Counted from the stretch's first letter, positions 52,897 to 62,635 are shown. The stretch is DNA of 64,000 bases from Niallia sp. XMNu-256 (GCF_036670015.1 NZ_CP137636.1:1466501-1530500), one strand, 5' to 3'. Notes: a model not told the origin generated them from the letters alone. A program made the numbers and translations.

Positions 52897-53577
52897 TGGT
52901 TTATATTTGAGCGCATACACAGAGTGATTTGGTTTCCATTCAGCATAGATAACTGCTTTATAATCTGTAATATTTTGCTTAGCTAATTGCTGCTTTAACC
53001 ATTGTTCATTCAGGCCATATTCTTTCAAATTTTCATAAACAACCTCACCGTCAAGGATTAACGTGATTGGTAAGTCGACAGGCTTTTCAGGCAAATTAAG
53101 ATCGCTTACCTTTGGTGTGTCATATTTCGATTTCGGGAGCACACTGATCATTCCGTTTGTTTCTAATATGGCGTATTCCACCTCCTGAATCGAAAAGTAG
53201 CCTTGTTGTCTTATTTGGCTTTTCAATTGATTGAGATCCATCTTATTTTTCTTTAATGATTCATAGTTTATATTTCCTTTATGGATGATAATACTAGGCT
53301 CACCTTCCAGAAGTTTTCTCGTACGTTTAAATTTTTGAGTAATCAGTTCAATTACATAAATAATGAACCCCCACACTAATACAGCAAATAAAATTTCACG
53401 AAGTTTTGTCTCATGATCATACACCGCATTTCCGACTAATTCACCTAATATGAGTGCGGAAATAAAGTCAAAGGGAGTCAATTGAGAAAATTGGGTTTTC
53501 CCTAATACTTTCATAATGAAAAATAATACAACTAACCCTGCAAATAACTCTATTACAACAGATAAATAATGATTTAT
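52894..53577 (-). CDS. DUF421 (YetF-like) membrane protein with apparent ATA start
   Basis: About 227 aa. From the ATA at 53577 the product reads xNHYLSVVIELFAGLVVLFF, then LGKTQFSQLTPFDFISALIL and GELVGNAVYD, the DUF421 membrane part; the soluble part follows. GAGAGGGG lies nine bases before the ATA. The first usual start (ATG 53514) would delete the first helix, which the family has. TGA overlaps a GAAAC module. Confidence 0.82.
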   Translation of the reverse strand: MNHYLSVVIELFAGLVVLFFIMKVLGKTQFSQLTPFDFISALILGELVGNAVYDHETKLREILFAVLVWGFIIYVIELITQKFKRTRKLLEGEPSIIIHKGNINYESLKKNKMDLNQLKSQIRQQGYFSIQEVEYAILETNGMISVLPKSKYDTPKVSDLNLPEKPVDLPITLILDGEVVYENLKEYGLNEQWLKQQLAKQNITDYKAVIYAEWKPNHSVYALKYKP

Positions 53578-53769
53578 ATGGTACAGCCCCTCTCTTTTTC
53601 ATCATTTCCATTATGGAATAAAGGATTTGTATGTATACATAGATGGACAGTTAAAAAAAGCCATAAATTTATGTGAAACGGCCCCAGTGTTTTTGAAAAT
53701 AATCATAAACGATGCAAAAGAGTCTTGCATATATTGAATGAAGAATAAACAGTGTAAGGGGTGAAACAA

Positions 53770-55272
53770 ATGATCACAGGAAAAATTGGCGGTAAAACCT
53801 TTCGATTCCCAGAAACCCTTGAAGAATATTTTCAACCTTTTCGTTCTCGTGTGATTGGCTTGAACCAGGAATTTGATACCCCTTATGGAAAACAGGAAAT
53901 CATATACGCCGATTGGACAGCAAGCGGGCGGTTATATGAGCCGATCGAAAAGAAAATAACTGAGGACTTCGGACCTTTTATGGCGAATACCCATACAGAG
54001 TCGAATATAACGAGTTTAATGATGACGGGGCTATATAAGCAGTCAAAAAACATGATTAAAGAACATGTTCATGCAGATCAACATGATGTAGTTATCTTAG
54101 ATGGTTTTGGGATGACTTCGGTCGTCAATAAACTACAACGAATTTTGGGACTAAGAGTACCAGAGGTTTGGCGAAATCGTCTGCAATTATCAGAAAAAGA
54201 AAGACCAGTTATTTTCACGACCCATATGGAGCATCATTCCAATCAAACCTCTTGGCTCGAAACAATTGGGGAAGTCATCTTGATCAAACCAAATCGGGAA
54301 GGAAACGTGGACCTCAATCATTTAGAACATCTGCTGAATGTTTATAAGGATCGCCCATTAAAAATAGGTTCCTTTACAGCGTGCTCCAATGTAACAGGAA
54401 TTCAAACTCCTTATCACAAGCTTGCGAAGCTTATGCATCAACATGGAGGACTTTGTTTTGTCGACTTTGCTGCATCGGCCCCATATGTCGAGATCAACAT
54501 GCATCCCGAAGACCCGCTTGAGAAACTGGATGCGATCTTTTTCTCGCCACATAAGTTTTTAGGCGGTCCGGGAACAAGTGGAGTATTGGTGTTTGATTCG
54601 AGAATTTACAAGAATACTGTCCCTGATCATCCGGGTGGCGGAACGGTGTTATGGACCGATCCGTGGGGAGAACACAAATATTTAGAAGATATCGAGATGC
54701 GTGAAGATGGGGGGACTCCGGGGATTCTCCAATCCATTCGGACCGCGCTTTGTTTGAATTTGAAAAGTCAAATGGGAATCGATCATATGTTAAAAAGAGA
54801 AAAAGAACAGCTCAACCTTTTATTTTCCCAGTTGGAGAAGATCCCAGAGGTCCACATATTAGCTGGAAACATGAAGGATCGAATTGGGATCGTCTCGTTT
54901 TATATTGAAAACATTCATTATAATTTAATCGTTCGGCTACTAAACGACAGATATGGGATTCAGGTAAGAGGGGGATGTTCATGTGCAGGAACATACGGTC
55001 ATTATCTCTTAAATATCGATAAAAGTACTTCGAAACAACTTGTTGAAAAGATTTCGCATGGAGATCTATCTGTCAAACCTGGGTGGGTACGATTTTCGCT
55101 GCATCCCATCATGACAGATGAAGAAATCCTCACTTTTATTGGAGCGATCAGAGAAATAATAGAGAACATGGATGAGTGGAAAAAGGACTACGTTTATGAT
55201 CCAGCAAGCAATGACTATTTTTATGTCCACCACCTTCGTGAAGATCTGTCAGCTTTTTTTCGCTTTAAATGA
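53770..55272 (+). CDS. Aminotransferase class V-fold PLP enzyme (cysteine desulfurase-like)
   Basis: 500 aa. YADWTASGRLYEP, HTESNITSL, DFAASAPY and PLP-lysine in FFSPHKFLGGPGTSGVL; CSCAG near the C-terminus lies where desulfurases have a loop Cys. Longer than IscS/SufS (about 400 aa) and close to uncharacterised family members. No partner genes (scaffold or tRNA enzymes) are adjacent. ATG 53770 after AAGGGGTG. Confidence 0.87.
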   Translation: MITGKIGGKTFRFPETLEEYFQPFRSRVIGLNQEFDTPYGKQEIIYADWTASGRLYEPIEKKITEDFGPFMANTHTESNITSLMMTGLYKQSKNMIKEHVHADQHDVVILDGFGMTSVVNKLQRILGLRVPEVWRNRLQLSEKERPVIFTTHMEHHSNQTSWLETIGEVILIKPNREGNVDLNHLEHLLNVYKDRPLKIGSFTACSNVTGIQTPYHKLAKLMHQHGGLCFVDFAASAPYVEINMHPEDPLEKLDAIFFSPHKFLGGPGTSGVLVFDSRIYKNTVPDHPGGGTVLWTDPWGEHKYLEDIEMREDGGTPGILQSIRTALCLNLKSQMGIDHMLKREKEQLNLLFSQLEKIPEVHILAGNMKDRIGIVSFYIENIHYNLIVRLLNDRYGIQVRGGCSCAGTYGHYLLNIDKSTSKQLVEKISHGDLSVKPGWVRFSLHPIMTDEEILTFIGAIREIIENMDEWKKDYVYDPASNDYFYVHHLREDLSAFFRFK

Positions 55273-55462
55273 TTAATCCAACAAACAGATGTTTTACTTT
55301 TAATAAGATTTTTGTAGATTTATTGTCGAATGAGAACAAGGTATTTCAAATCAATCGGCTAAGAGCATCATACATTGTGGACAATGCAAGGTGGAACGAT
55401 TGGTGGAGCGTATGGAACACGAACAGACGGAGAAGAAAGTATATTTATAGAAAGGAACTTCA

Positions 55463-55501
55463 AATAAGCCTAGTTTATAGCCTAGCGCTTATTTTTTTTG
55501 C
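55463..55501 (+). terminator. Terminator downstream of the PLP enzyme gene
   Basis: AAATAAGCctag...GCGCTTATTTTTTTT stem with a T run. Confidence 0.7.
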
Positions 55502-55532
55502 CTTTTTGATAATAAAAACTAAATTTTATTAG

Positions 55533-55625
55533 GCTTCATGGGCTTAGATAAATCAATCAGGCTCTGGGCGTGACTAACCTTCAGGGGGGGATAAAAGAAA
55601 GCCCCTACTGATTCGCCCCTGGCCG
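55533..55625. repeat. Repeat C copy 3
   Basis: AAATCAATCAGGCTCTGGGC, TTCAGGGGGGATAAAAGAAA and GCCCCTACTGATTC; aligns with 14640-14735. Confidence 0.6.
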
Positions 55626-55842
55626 TCGATGTCAGCATTATGCACACAAATAGTTTTACATGATAAGAGAAAGTTGTAACTTCAAGTATTTAGATGTTTG
55701 AAAACTTTGTTAATTTTGAAAGTTTAGGCAGGATTTAAGTACTATGGTATAGAAAGGTAATAGTAAATAGGTTATAAGTATTCAGAAAATTACGCAATCT
55801 ATTAAGTGTCATAGATTGTATAAATAAAAGGAGGGAAAGACA

Positions 55843-57090
55843 ATGAGAAAATGGGTTCTTCTTTTTGCCATGGCACTATTGACGTTTTTTTGTGTAGAGA
55901 TATCTTCCGTTTCTGCAGCAGGAAGCCAATTTATTATCATTAATAAATCAAACAATCAGCTTGCTTATTATGAAAACAGTCAACTGAAAAAAGTATTTTC
56001 GGTAGGGACAGGGAAAAGTCAATCACTAACACCAGAAGGAACCTTTAAAATTGTGAACAAGATCAAGAATCGGCCTTATTATACAGATAATATTCCAGGT
56101 GGCGATCCACGCAACCCACTAGGTAATCGATGGCTTGGAATAAATGCCAAGGGAACATGGGGGACAACCTATGCGATTCACGGGAACAACAACCCTGATT
56201 CAATAGGTGGTTATGTAAGCGCCGGTTGTGTGAGAATGCATAACAGCGAGGTTGAATGGCTGTATAATCAAGTTCCTGTCAATACACCAGTTATTATCAC
56301 GACTTCAGGGAATTCATTTGATTCAATCGCAGCTTCACACGGGTATAAAGTAGCATCTAGCCCCGTTTCTACTGTGGAAAATGGATCCATTCTTAAAAAA
56401 GGAAGTAGGGGTTCTGCTGTTAAGGAGCTTCAGCAAAAGCTTACTACTTTAGGTTTTAGCACAAAGGGAATTGACGGGTCATTTGGGCCAAATACAGAAC
56501 AGGCAGTCCGCCAATTCCAAAAGGCCCGTGGTCTAACTGTAAGTGGTATTGTTGATAACGCAACGAGAAATGCACTTGGAAATACAACAACAACTAACCC
56601 ACCTTCTCCTTCTACATCAGGATCTCTAAATAACAGTGGTGCTCTTAAAAAAGGAAGTACAGGTGCAGCCGTAGCAGAGCTTCAACGTCTCCTAACTGCG
56701 AAAGGATATAATACAAACGGAGTGGACGGATCATTTGGCCCAGCTACGGATCGGGCAGTCCGCCAATTCCAAAAGGCAAATGGTCTAGTTGTAGATGGTA
56801 GTGTTGGGAACGCAACGAAAAAAGCACTTGGAAACACAACAACAACTAAGCCACCATCTCCTTCTACATCAGGATCTCTAAATAACAGCGGTCCCCTTAA
56901 AAAAGGAAGTAAAGGTGCTGCTGTAACAGAGCTTCAACGTCTTCTAACTGCGAAAGGATATAATACAAACGGAGTGGACGGATCATTTGGCCCAGCTACG
57001 GATCGGGCAGTCCGCCAATTCCAAAAGGCAAATGGTCTAGTTGTAGATGGTAGTGTTGGCAACGCTACGAAAAAAGCACTTGGAGTTTAA
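55843..57090 (+). CDS. L,D-transpeptidase with three peptidoglycan-binding repeats
   Basis: 415 aa. Signal peptide ending SVSAAG, YkuD-type L,D-transpeptidase domain (residues about 27-155) with HGN and SAGCVRM (catalytic His and Cys), then three PG_binding_1 domains, each starting LKKGS.G.AV.ELQ. Repeats two and three are near identical in DNA (252-bp period; 56581 and 56833), joined by TTTT.PPSPSTSGSLNN linkers, so the last was made by recent duplication. Cross-links or anchors peptidoglycan. AAAGGAGGG precedes the ATG. Confidence 0.95.
   Translation: MRKWVLLFAMALLTFFCVEISSVSAAGSQFIIINKSNNQLAYYENSQLKKVFSVGTGKSQSLTPEGTFKIVNKIKNRPYYTDNIPGGDPRNPLGNRWLGINAKGTWGTTYAIHGNNNPDSIGGYVSAGCVRMHNSEVEWLYNQVPVNTPVIITTSGNSFDSIAASHGYKVASSPVSTVENGSILKKGSRGSAVKELQQKLTTLGFSTKGIDGSFGPNTEQAVRQFQKARGLTVSGIVDNATRNALGNTTTTNPPSPSTSGSLNNSGALKKGSTGAAVAELQRLLTAKGYNTNGVDGSFGPATDRAVRQFQKANGLVVDGSVGNATKKALGNTTTTKPPSPSTSGSLNNSGPLKKGSKGAAVTELQRLLTAKGYNTNGVDGSFGPATDRAVRQFQKANGLVVDGSVGNATKKALGV
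56581..57086 (+). repeat. 252-bp tandem repeat inside the L,D-transpeptidase gene
   Basis: Two adjacent units covering linker plus peptidoglycan-binding domain. Differences are few and mostly in the linker and first strand. Confidence 0.9.
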
Positions 57091-57132
57091 ATGAGACAAT
57101 ATTTCTTCATTTCCAATAGAGTTGATGCAGTT

Positions 57133-57171
57133 CATCTAAAGCTTGCTTATAAGCTTTAGATGGACGTTTTT
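57133..57171 (+). terminator. Terminator after the L,D-transpeptidase gene
   Basis: Perfect 12-bp stem CATCTAAAGCTT/AAGCTTTAGATG, then GACGTTTTT. Confidence 0.9.
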
Positions 57172-57475
57172 ATGATGAGGGTGTTAAGTTTATGATTAAA
57201 AATATGTGAAGTTGTACTTAAATCATGGGTGCAATCGCTAAAAAGAGCAACGCTGATACAATCTGCGATGCTTATTACATTTTTAATAATACTTTCTATC
57301 AAAACTCTTGTCGTAGTCTACCTCGTGAATGGAGGTTAAAGGTAAAATTAAAATATGTTAATAATCTAACGTGGCAGTTTAAAAAGAGTATAGTTAGTCC
57401 TAGTGGGATAAGGTATACACCTCCTATTTGTTCGAATTAATGTAAGTAAAAAATTGATTATAAGGAAGGGGAAAA
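57172..57475. other. Intergenic with spacer-like sequence
   Basis: GTTGTACTTAAATCATGGGTGCAATCGC at 57212 resembles the start of the accessory-region spacer; AACGTGGCAGTTTAAA at 57366 its end. The frame across it is not a convincing gene. Confidence 0.5.
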
Positions 57476-57934
57476 ATGAGAAGTATTGATGCTCTAAAAA
57501 AACGTTTGGTTCAGAATAAATTACTAGTTCAACTAGAGGATGGTCATTTAGAAGAAGTAACTTTTCATTTTAATCCTCCTGCTTCGGAAAATGAATTGAA
57601 CAAGCTTCCATGGTATACCCCTAAAGATTTAGAAGAATTTATTAAACAACATAATGGTGCAACAATATTCAACAATACATTGTTCTCAGTAGACGAAATA
57701 TTGAAATATATGATTATTTGGGATTGCCCAAAATTTTGTATACCAATAGGACTAGCTTGGGACGGACAATGGATTGCTTGTCAATACGAAGTAAAAACAG
57801 GAGAAAATAAAATGTGGTTAGGAGAATTTTTTAACTTTGAGGAAGAATTTGAGAAGTATCCTATCGATTTTTCCACTTGGTTAGATTACTTGATTGTAGC
57901 TCAAGGCAGTTCTTATTGGTTATGGTTGAGATAA
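57476..57934 (+). CDS. SMI1/KNR4 (SUKH) family protein
   Basis: 152 aa. LPWYTPKDLEEFIKQHNGAT, CIPIGLAWDGQWIACQYEV and DFSTWLDYLIVAQGSSYWLW follow the SUKH immunity fold. AAGGAAGGGG precedes the ATG. No toxin gene nearby; orphan immunity gene likely. Confidence 0.78.
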   Translation: MRSIDALKKRLVQNKLLVQLEDGHLEEVTFHFNPPASENELNKLPWYTPKDLEEFIKQHNGATIFNNTLFSVDEILKYMIIWDCPKFCIPIGLAWDGQWIACQYEVKTGENKMWLGEFFNFEEEFEKYPIDFSTWLDYLIVAQGSSYWLWLR

Positions 57935-58078
57935 AAGGCAAAAGCCAATTAAGAATCGATTAGTCTTTCAGACCAAAAACTTTATTTGATATTCAATTAA
58001 CTGGCAGTTTGATTTAAGGGTGTTTCGTTTAAAGTATTAGAAATTAATAAAGAATTGCATAAATGGTGAGGAGATAAA

Positions 58079-58501
58079 ATGAAAAATAAAGAGGTAGGTC
58101 ATTTTTTTCTCGCGGCATTAAACTACTTCCAAATAGTTGAAGGTTTAAACTCCAACAAAGGGAAAAACGATTTAAATAATCTCCTAGTTTCGCTTTTAGA
58201 TTTGTATTCAAAAGCCTTGTATCTACCTGATGTTGAACCAGAGAAGGATGTAGTTTCCGACATTAAACTATCTGTTCCTCAAATTCTTTTCGATGAATAC
58301 GACCATTATTGGCAGGTCTTTAACCCATACCACTTAGATGACCCCGTGGGTGCAAGTTTATCTGATGATATTTTGGATATTTATAAAGATGTTAAAAAAG
58401 GCATACTTTTTTATACAAGAGAAATAAATCTTCGGAATTTTGAAATTGATTGGGGTAATCATGCTGTTAATGCAATTCGTGCTCTACACTCAGCAAAATG
58501 A
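58079..58501 (+). CDS. DUF5063-like protein
   Basis: 140 aa. DEYDHYWQVFNPYHLDDPVG, ASLSDDILDIYKDVKKGILF and IDWGNHAVNAIRALHSA match DUF5063, an immunity-associated family. GGTGAGGAGA precedes the ATG. Follows the SUKH gene at 145 bp. Confidence 0.75.
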   Translation: MKNKEVGHFFLAALNYFQIVEGLNSNKGKNDLNNLLVSLLDLYSKALYLPDVEPEKDVVSDIKLSVPQILFDEYDHYWQVFNPYHLDDPVGASLSDDILDIYKDVKKGILFYTREINLRNFEIDWGNHAVNAIRALHSAK

Positions 58502-58645
58502 ATATAATTCCTTATAACCTAACGTGGCAGGGTGGTTCAATACAATAAAGGAAAGCCTGGTATGAACTCAAAATTAAGCTACTGTATGGAATCGGTGGAG
58601 GATACGAGGTAACGCTAAGAGTATTATCCTTATTATCGTGCTCAT

Positions 58646-58723
58646 ATGAGTTATGGAGACGAAATTGTTGTAGATACAAATGGTAAATTAATAAGCTATA
58701 AGCACATAAAAGCTTATCGTTGA
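58646..58723 (+). pseudogene. C-terminal fragment of a gene
   Basis: Frame SYGDEIVVDTNGKLISYKH then IKAYR and stop, without ribosome site; looks like the end of a lost protein. Flanked by spacer sequences. Confidence 0.35.
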
Positions 58724-58730
58724 AATTCAA

Positions 58731-58795
58731 TTTATGGGTGCCATACTTCGAGAGGGAAGTATGGCTATTCTTATTGAAGTAGAGGGGCAGACTAG
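58731..58795. repeat. Accessory-region spacer unit
   Basis: GGGTG, stem CCATACTTC/GAAGTATGG, CTATTCTTATTGAAGTAGAG; nearly the same as 24840-24897. Confidence 0.75.
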
Positions 58796-58900
58796 CGGAA
58801 GAAGGAAATAGAAAATAAAGGTAGAATTGATTTATTGGATTGAAAAGGTTATTACGAGTCAGAGTAGTTAAACAACGATTAATTAATTGGGAGTTAGAAG

Positions 58901-59032
58901 ATGAAAAATAAAAAAAGAAAAAGAGACGGCTTTTTTAAAGATATCCTAGAAGAGTTCATATTTGAATTGGTTTGGAACATCTTAATGTTTATACCAAGAG
59001 TTATCATTCGCTTAATAAAGAACATTTGGTGA
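58901..59032 (+). CDS. Tiny amphipathic basic protein
   Basis: 43 aa, very basic N-terminus (KNKKRKRDG), then FFKDILEEFIFELVWNILMF with further basic residues; probably membrane-associated. GGGAG lies before the ATG. Family unknown. Confidence 0.5.
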   Translation: MKNKKRKRDGFFKDILEEFIFELVWNILMFIPRVIIRLIKNIW

Positions 59033-59385
59033 AGTAGTTAGTAAAAATAGGGCTAACGAGAGCAATTGCAAATAAGAGCTGTCATTTTATTACGAAAAGA
59101 CAGCAATCCTTTAACAAATGAACTGCAAAATGGATAATTTTGTGAACAAGCCCACTTAATATAAAATTGACTTTCATTCACATTTCCTTCAGCCGGGATG
59201 GGATTCTCTTTTAACAACCGGGCAAAAATCGTTCTCTCTCCCGTTTGCCTCAATTATATCCCTTAAAGTAGATTCCTAAGTGCTATAATGATTTTAAGAA
59301 TATGGAATCGAGACATTTTTGGTACTACTCCTTTCGGATGTAATAGGGGAGAAAATATTATTGAATGATGAGAGGATGAAAGCAA

Positions 59386-59943
59386 ATGACAGAGGTAAAG
59401 GCAAAAGACAAAAATGAGATTTGGGAATGGATTAAGGCACTCTTGATTGCAATTTTCTTAGCTTTTATTATCCGTACCTTTTTAATTACTCCAATTGTAG
59501 TTGAAGGCTCTTCGATGGACCCTACTTTGCAAGACCAAGACCGAATGATTGTAACCAAAATAGGTGAACCGAAAAGATTTGATATAGTTGTATTTCACGC
59601 ATCAGAGAGTAAAGATTACATAAAGCGTGTGATTGGATTACCGGGAGATCGCATTGAGTATAGAGATGATACATTGTATATAAATGGGACACCATATGAT
59701 GAACCGTATTTGGACGAATTTAAACAAGAAATGTTGGATAGACCTCTAACAGGCTCGTTTACATTAAAAGAAACTCCTGTAAGCAGTGAAGTAGTTCCAG
59801 AAGGGCATTTGTTCGTTATGGGTGATAATAGGCGAAATAGTACGGACAGTCGTCATATCGGGGCGATTCCCATGGAAGAGGTAATCGGAACAACAAACAT
59901 TGTTTATTTTCCTATTAACGAAATAAAGATAATCAGTAAGTAG
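59386..59943 (+). CDS. lepB: Type I signal peptidase
   Basis: 185 aa, Sip type: one N-terminal membrane helix (ALLIAIFLAFIIRTFLI), catalytic Ser43 in EGSSMDPTL, catalytic Lys80 in YIKRVIGLPGD, then GDNRRNSTDSR. Cleaves signal peptides on the outer membrane face. GAGAGGATG-like site before the ATG. A spacer unit follows. Confidence 0.95.
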   Translation: MTEVKAKDKNEIWEWIKALLIAIFLAFIIRTFLITPIVVEGSSMDPTLQDQDRMIVTKIGEPKRFDIVVFHASESKDYIKRVIGLPGDRIEYRDDTLYINGTPYDEPYLDEFKQEMLDRPLTGSFTLKETPVSSEVVPEGHLFVMGDNRRNSTDSRHIGAIPMEEVIGTTNIVYFPINEIKIISK

Positions 59944-59975
59944 AGTCATATTTAACATCAGTGGGAAAATTCTAC

Positions 59976-60018
59976 TAACAGGTGCGTTAATCACAGGTGG
60001 ATTAGCGCATTTTTTTAT
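59976..60018. repeat. Accessory-region spacer unit
   Basis: CTAACAGGTGCGTTAATC pairs with GATTAGCGCAT, followed by TTTTTTT. Confidence 0.7.
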
Positions 60019-60085
60019 TGAAGTTGAATGTAATAACTTGCAGGTTCATGGTGAAAGAAATAATTTATATAAAGGAGGATTATAT

Positions 60086-60526
60086 ATGGATAAGGTACAA
60101 CAATTTTGGAAAGATTTTTGTGTAGCCAATAATAAGAAAGGGATTAAGTATAGAGATGCTTTTCAATTTGGAGCTTCTGCTGAGTGGTTAGCTGAATTAG
60201 TTGTTGAAGGAAAGAAGACAGCGACAACTACAGGTTTTGTATTTTATGAGTTAGAAAAAGAAGCCATACCTCAAGTTGGTGAATACTATATAGTTTTAGA
60301 CGGTCATGAAGAGCCAGTCTCAGTTATTCAAATTCAATCTGTTGAAGTTCTTCCGATGAATGAGGTAACAGAGGAATTCGCTTTAGCAGAAGGTGAAGGA
60401 GATTATCGGTTTTGGTGGAATGCACACGAAGAGTTCTTTACCGAATTATTAAAAGAATATGATAGAGAATTTTCACCAAATATGTTAGTTGTATGTGAAC
60501 GGTTTAGAAAAGTATATCCAAAATAA
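60086..60526 (+). CDS. ASCH domain protein
   Basis: 146 aa. FGASAEWLAELVVEGKKTAT and the following beta strands (YYIVLDGHEEPVSVIQIQSV, EGDYRFWWNAHEEFF) define the ASCH fold, linked to RNA binding or amidohydrolase activity on acetylcytidine. ATG 60086 follows AAAGGAGG. Confidence 0.88.
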   Translation: MDKVQQFWKDFCVANNKKGIKYRDAFQFGASAEWLAELVVEGKKTATTTGFVFYELEKEAIPQVGEYYIVLDGHEEPVSVIQIQSVEVLPMNEVTEEFALAEGEGDYRFWWNAHEEFFTELLKEYDREFSPNMLVVCERFRKVYPK

Positions 60527-60597
60527 AATAGTTAACTAACTTTAAAGTCTTTGGGTGGAGTAGTGTGTGCTAGATAGATATGACAGGGGAAAAATAG

Positions 60598-61146
60598 ATG
60601 AAAACGTTAATAACTGAAAGGTTATTATTAAGAGAATGGAAAGAAACAGACAGCAAGGATTTATATGAATATGCTAAAAGTGAGTTAGTAGGTCCCAATG
60701 CTGGTTGGCCACCACATATAAATGAAGCAGAAAGTAAAGATATTATAAAAATGTTTATAAGAAATAATGATACATATGCTGTTGTTTTAAAGGCAGAAAA
60801 TAAAGTTATTGGTAGTATAGGGCTTCACGATAGAAAGCCAGATGATAGTCTTGTCGAATTAAAGCAGAAGGAAGTAGGGTATGTTTTAAATCCTAAATAC
60901 TGGGGAAGAGGAATTATTCCCGAAGCAGTAAATTGTTTAATTAATTATGGTTTTAATGAACTAAATTTAGATTTAATTTGGTGTGGTCATTTTAATTTTA
61001 ATAATAACTCAAAAAGAGTAAACGAGAAATGTGGATTTAAATATCGATTTCAAAAAAATGAAAAATTAAAGCTGTTAAATAATAAGGAAGTTACTACTTT
61101 ATATTATTGTATGTTTAAAAGTGATTATATTGAGCGTAACTATTAA
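60598..61146 (+). CDS. GNAT family N-acetyltransferase
   Basis: 182 aa, RimJ-like: ITERLLLREWKETDSKDLYE, IGSIGLHDRKP, EVGYVLNPKYWGRGIIPEAV (acetyl-CoA loop) and NNNSKRVNEKCGF. Target unknown. Last gene of the small accessory cluster. Confidence 0.9.
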   Translation: MKTLITERLLLREWKETDSKDLYEYAKSELVGPNAGWPPHINEAESKDIIKMFIRNNDTYAVVLKAENKVIGSIGLHDRKPDDSLVELKQKEVGYVLNPKYWGRGIIPEAVNCLINYGFNELNLDLIWCGHFNFNNNSKRVNEKCGFKYRFQKNEKLKLLNNKEVTTLYYCMFKSDYIERNY

Positions 61147-61491
61147 GTTAATCATTAGGACACAATATTCTAATTATCTTTATTGCCGAAAACATTTAAA
61201 TCCTGAATGAGTTAAAATAGGATTTTTTGCCCTCGTGTGAAACGGCACCATTCATCCTTCATCTGAAAAAATGAATGCCTTGTGGTTTTCCATGATTGAT
61301 AGGTAAAAAGGAGTGGGATCATTATCCTTTTCTTTAAAATCAGTAGTAGATTGTAAAGAAACTTGAGGAGAAAGGTCGAATTTTGTTAACAGAAATCCTA
61401 ATAAACCTTAAACAAAATCACATACTTGATCAACATCCCTATCCGAGAATAATAGTTGGATATACATATTATAGATAGGGAGATGAAGAGG
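61147..61491. other. Intergenic before GDPD
   Basis: No gene. Contains a GAAAC half module (GAAACGGCACCATTCATCC) at 61239. Confidence 0.5.
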
Positions 61492-62322
61492 ATGAACAAA
61501 AAGTTAATAGTAGGGGCAGGATTAGCATTCTCGCTGTTATTCAACCCGTTCAGTCAGGCGTTTGCAGCAGAACCAACAGGGGGGGAAAGAAAACAGGTGG
61601 ATAATGTAGCACACCGTGGTGCCACAGCTTATGCACCTGAAAATACGATTGCTGGGTTTGATCTAGCCGTGGATATGAAAGCCGATTATATTGAAATTGA
61701 TGTGCAAAGAAGCAAAGATGGACAATTAGTATTGATCCATGATACAACGGTAGATCGAACAACAGATGGAACAGGAAAAGTAGGGGATTTGACGTTTGAA
61801 CAGCTTAGAAGCCTTGATGCGGGTAGCTGGAAGGGAGAACAATTTGCAGGTGAACAAATTCCAACGTTCGAAGAGATTCTAGATCGTTACCATGGAAAAA
61901 TCGGGATTTTAATAGAATTAAAGGCTCCAGAACTTTATCCTGGGATGGAAGAGCAAGTGGCAGAAGCATTAAAAGAACGAAATTTACATAAACCACAAAA
62001 TGAAAAGATCATTATTCAGTCTTTTAACTTTGAATCGATGAAAAAAATGAATGAGCTTCTTCCTAAAACGCCAATTGGTGTGTTAACTTCAAATCGTGCA
62101 CATACAACTCCAGAAGCTTTACAAGAATTCGCTACATATGCTGACTGGTTTAACCCAAGTTATAAAATTGTCACAAAAGAATTAGTGGATGATGTTCATT
62201 CTTTCGGTATGAAAATTGGCTCATGGACCGTACGTAGTCAAGCAGCAGCCGACTTCTTATTCGATATGGGAGTCGACGCCATTATTTCAGATTATCCGGA
62301 TTATGTAGATCCGAGAAACTAA
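61492..62322 (+). CDS. glpQ: Secreted glycerophosphodiester phosphodiesterase
   Basis: 276 aa. Signal peptide to AFA-AEP, then VAHRGATAYAPENTIAGFDL (catalytic His-Arg and Glu), DYIEIDVQRSKDGQLVLIHD (metal ligands) and HDTTVDRTTDGTG. Hydrolyses glycerophosphodiesters to glycerol-3-phosphate, as GlpQ. ATG 61492 has AGGGAG nine bases upstream. Confidence 0.92.
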   Translation: MNKKLIVGAGLAFSLLFNPFSQAFAAEPTGGERKQVDNVAHRGATAYAPENTIAGFDLAVDMKADYIEIDVQRSKDGQLVLIHDTTVDRTTDGTGKVGDLTFEQLRSLDAGSWKGEQFAGEQIPTFEEILDRYHGKIGILIELKAPELYPGMEEQVAEALKERNLHKPQNEKIIIQSFNFESMKKMNELLPKTPIGVLTSNRAHTTPEALQEFATYADWFNPSYKIVTKELVDDVHSFGMKIGSWTVRSQAAADFLFDMGVDAIISDYPDYVDPRN

Positions 62323-62329
62323 TTACATT

Positions 62330-62356
62330 GCAACGCGGGGACGGTTCTCGCGTTGC
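62330..62356. repeat. Solo GAAAC-type module with compensated stem
   Basis: GCAACGCGGGGACGGTTCTC...CGTTGC: both stem arms changed (A to C and T to G), so pairing is kept. Eight bases after the GDPD stop. Confidence 0.8.
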
Positions 62357-62580
62357 ATTTTTGTATTAAAAGTAGGGATCATGACAGACGGTCTCTGGAT
62401 TTCGAGTTAGGTTGGGATTTGTAGAATCTTGAAAGTGATTTGTCAGCACAGCTTCTTTTTTTGTCTGTCACTACCAGAATGGACCCAAAGTTTATTGAAG
62501 TTTGTAGACCCCTTGAATGTGTAAGAAAGTTGCCATAGCAATGATTTGATTTGCCTTCACGAATAGACGTAGGACAGTGA

Positions 62581-62630
62581 ACTGTACCCCTAATTGTTAG
62601 ACATAACTAACAATTAGGGGTACAGTTTTT
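62581..62630. terminator. 20-bp perfect hairpin
   Basis: ACTGTACCCCTAATTGTTAG pairs fully with the arm at 62607-62626, then TTTT. Similar to the hairpin at 45493. Confidence 0.85.
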
Positions 62631-62635
62631 ATCAC

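Noticed and set aside
55269-55532. 87-codon ORF overlapping the PLP enzyme stop
   Set aside because: Overlap start without a ribosome site and unnatural composition; crosses a terminator.
57225-57440. 71-codon ORF
   Set aside because: Coincides with spacer sequence and has no ribosome site.
24478-60018. Integron attC sites
   Set aside because: Spacers lack consistent RYYYAAC/GTTRRRY cores and no integrase gene is present in the window.
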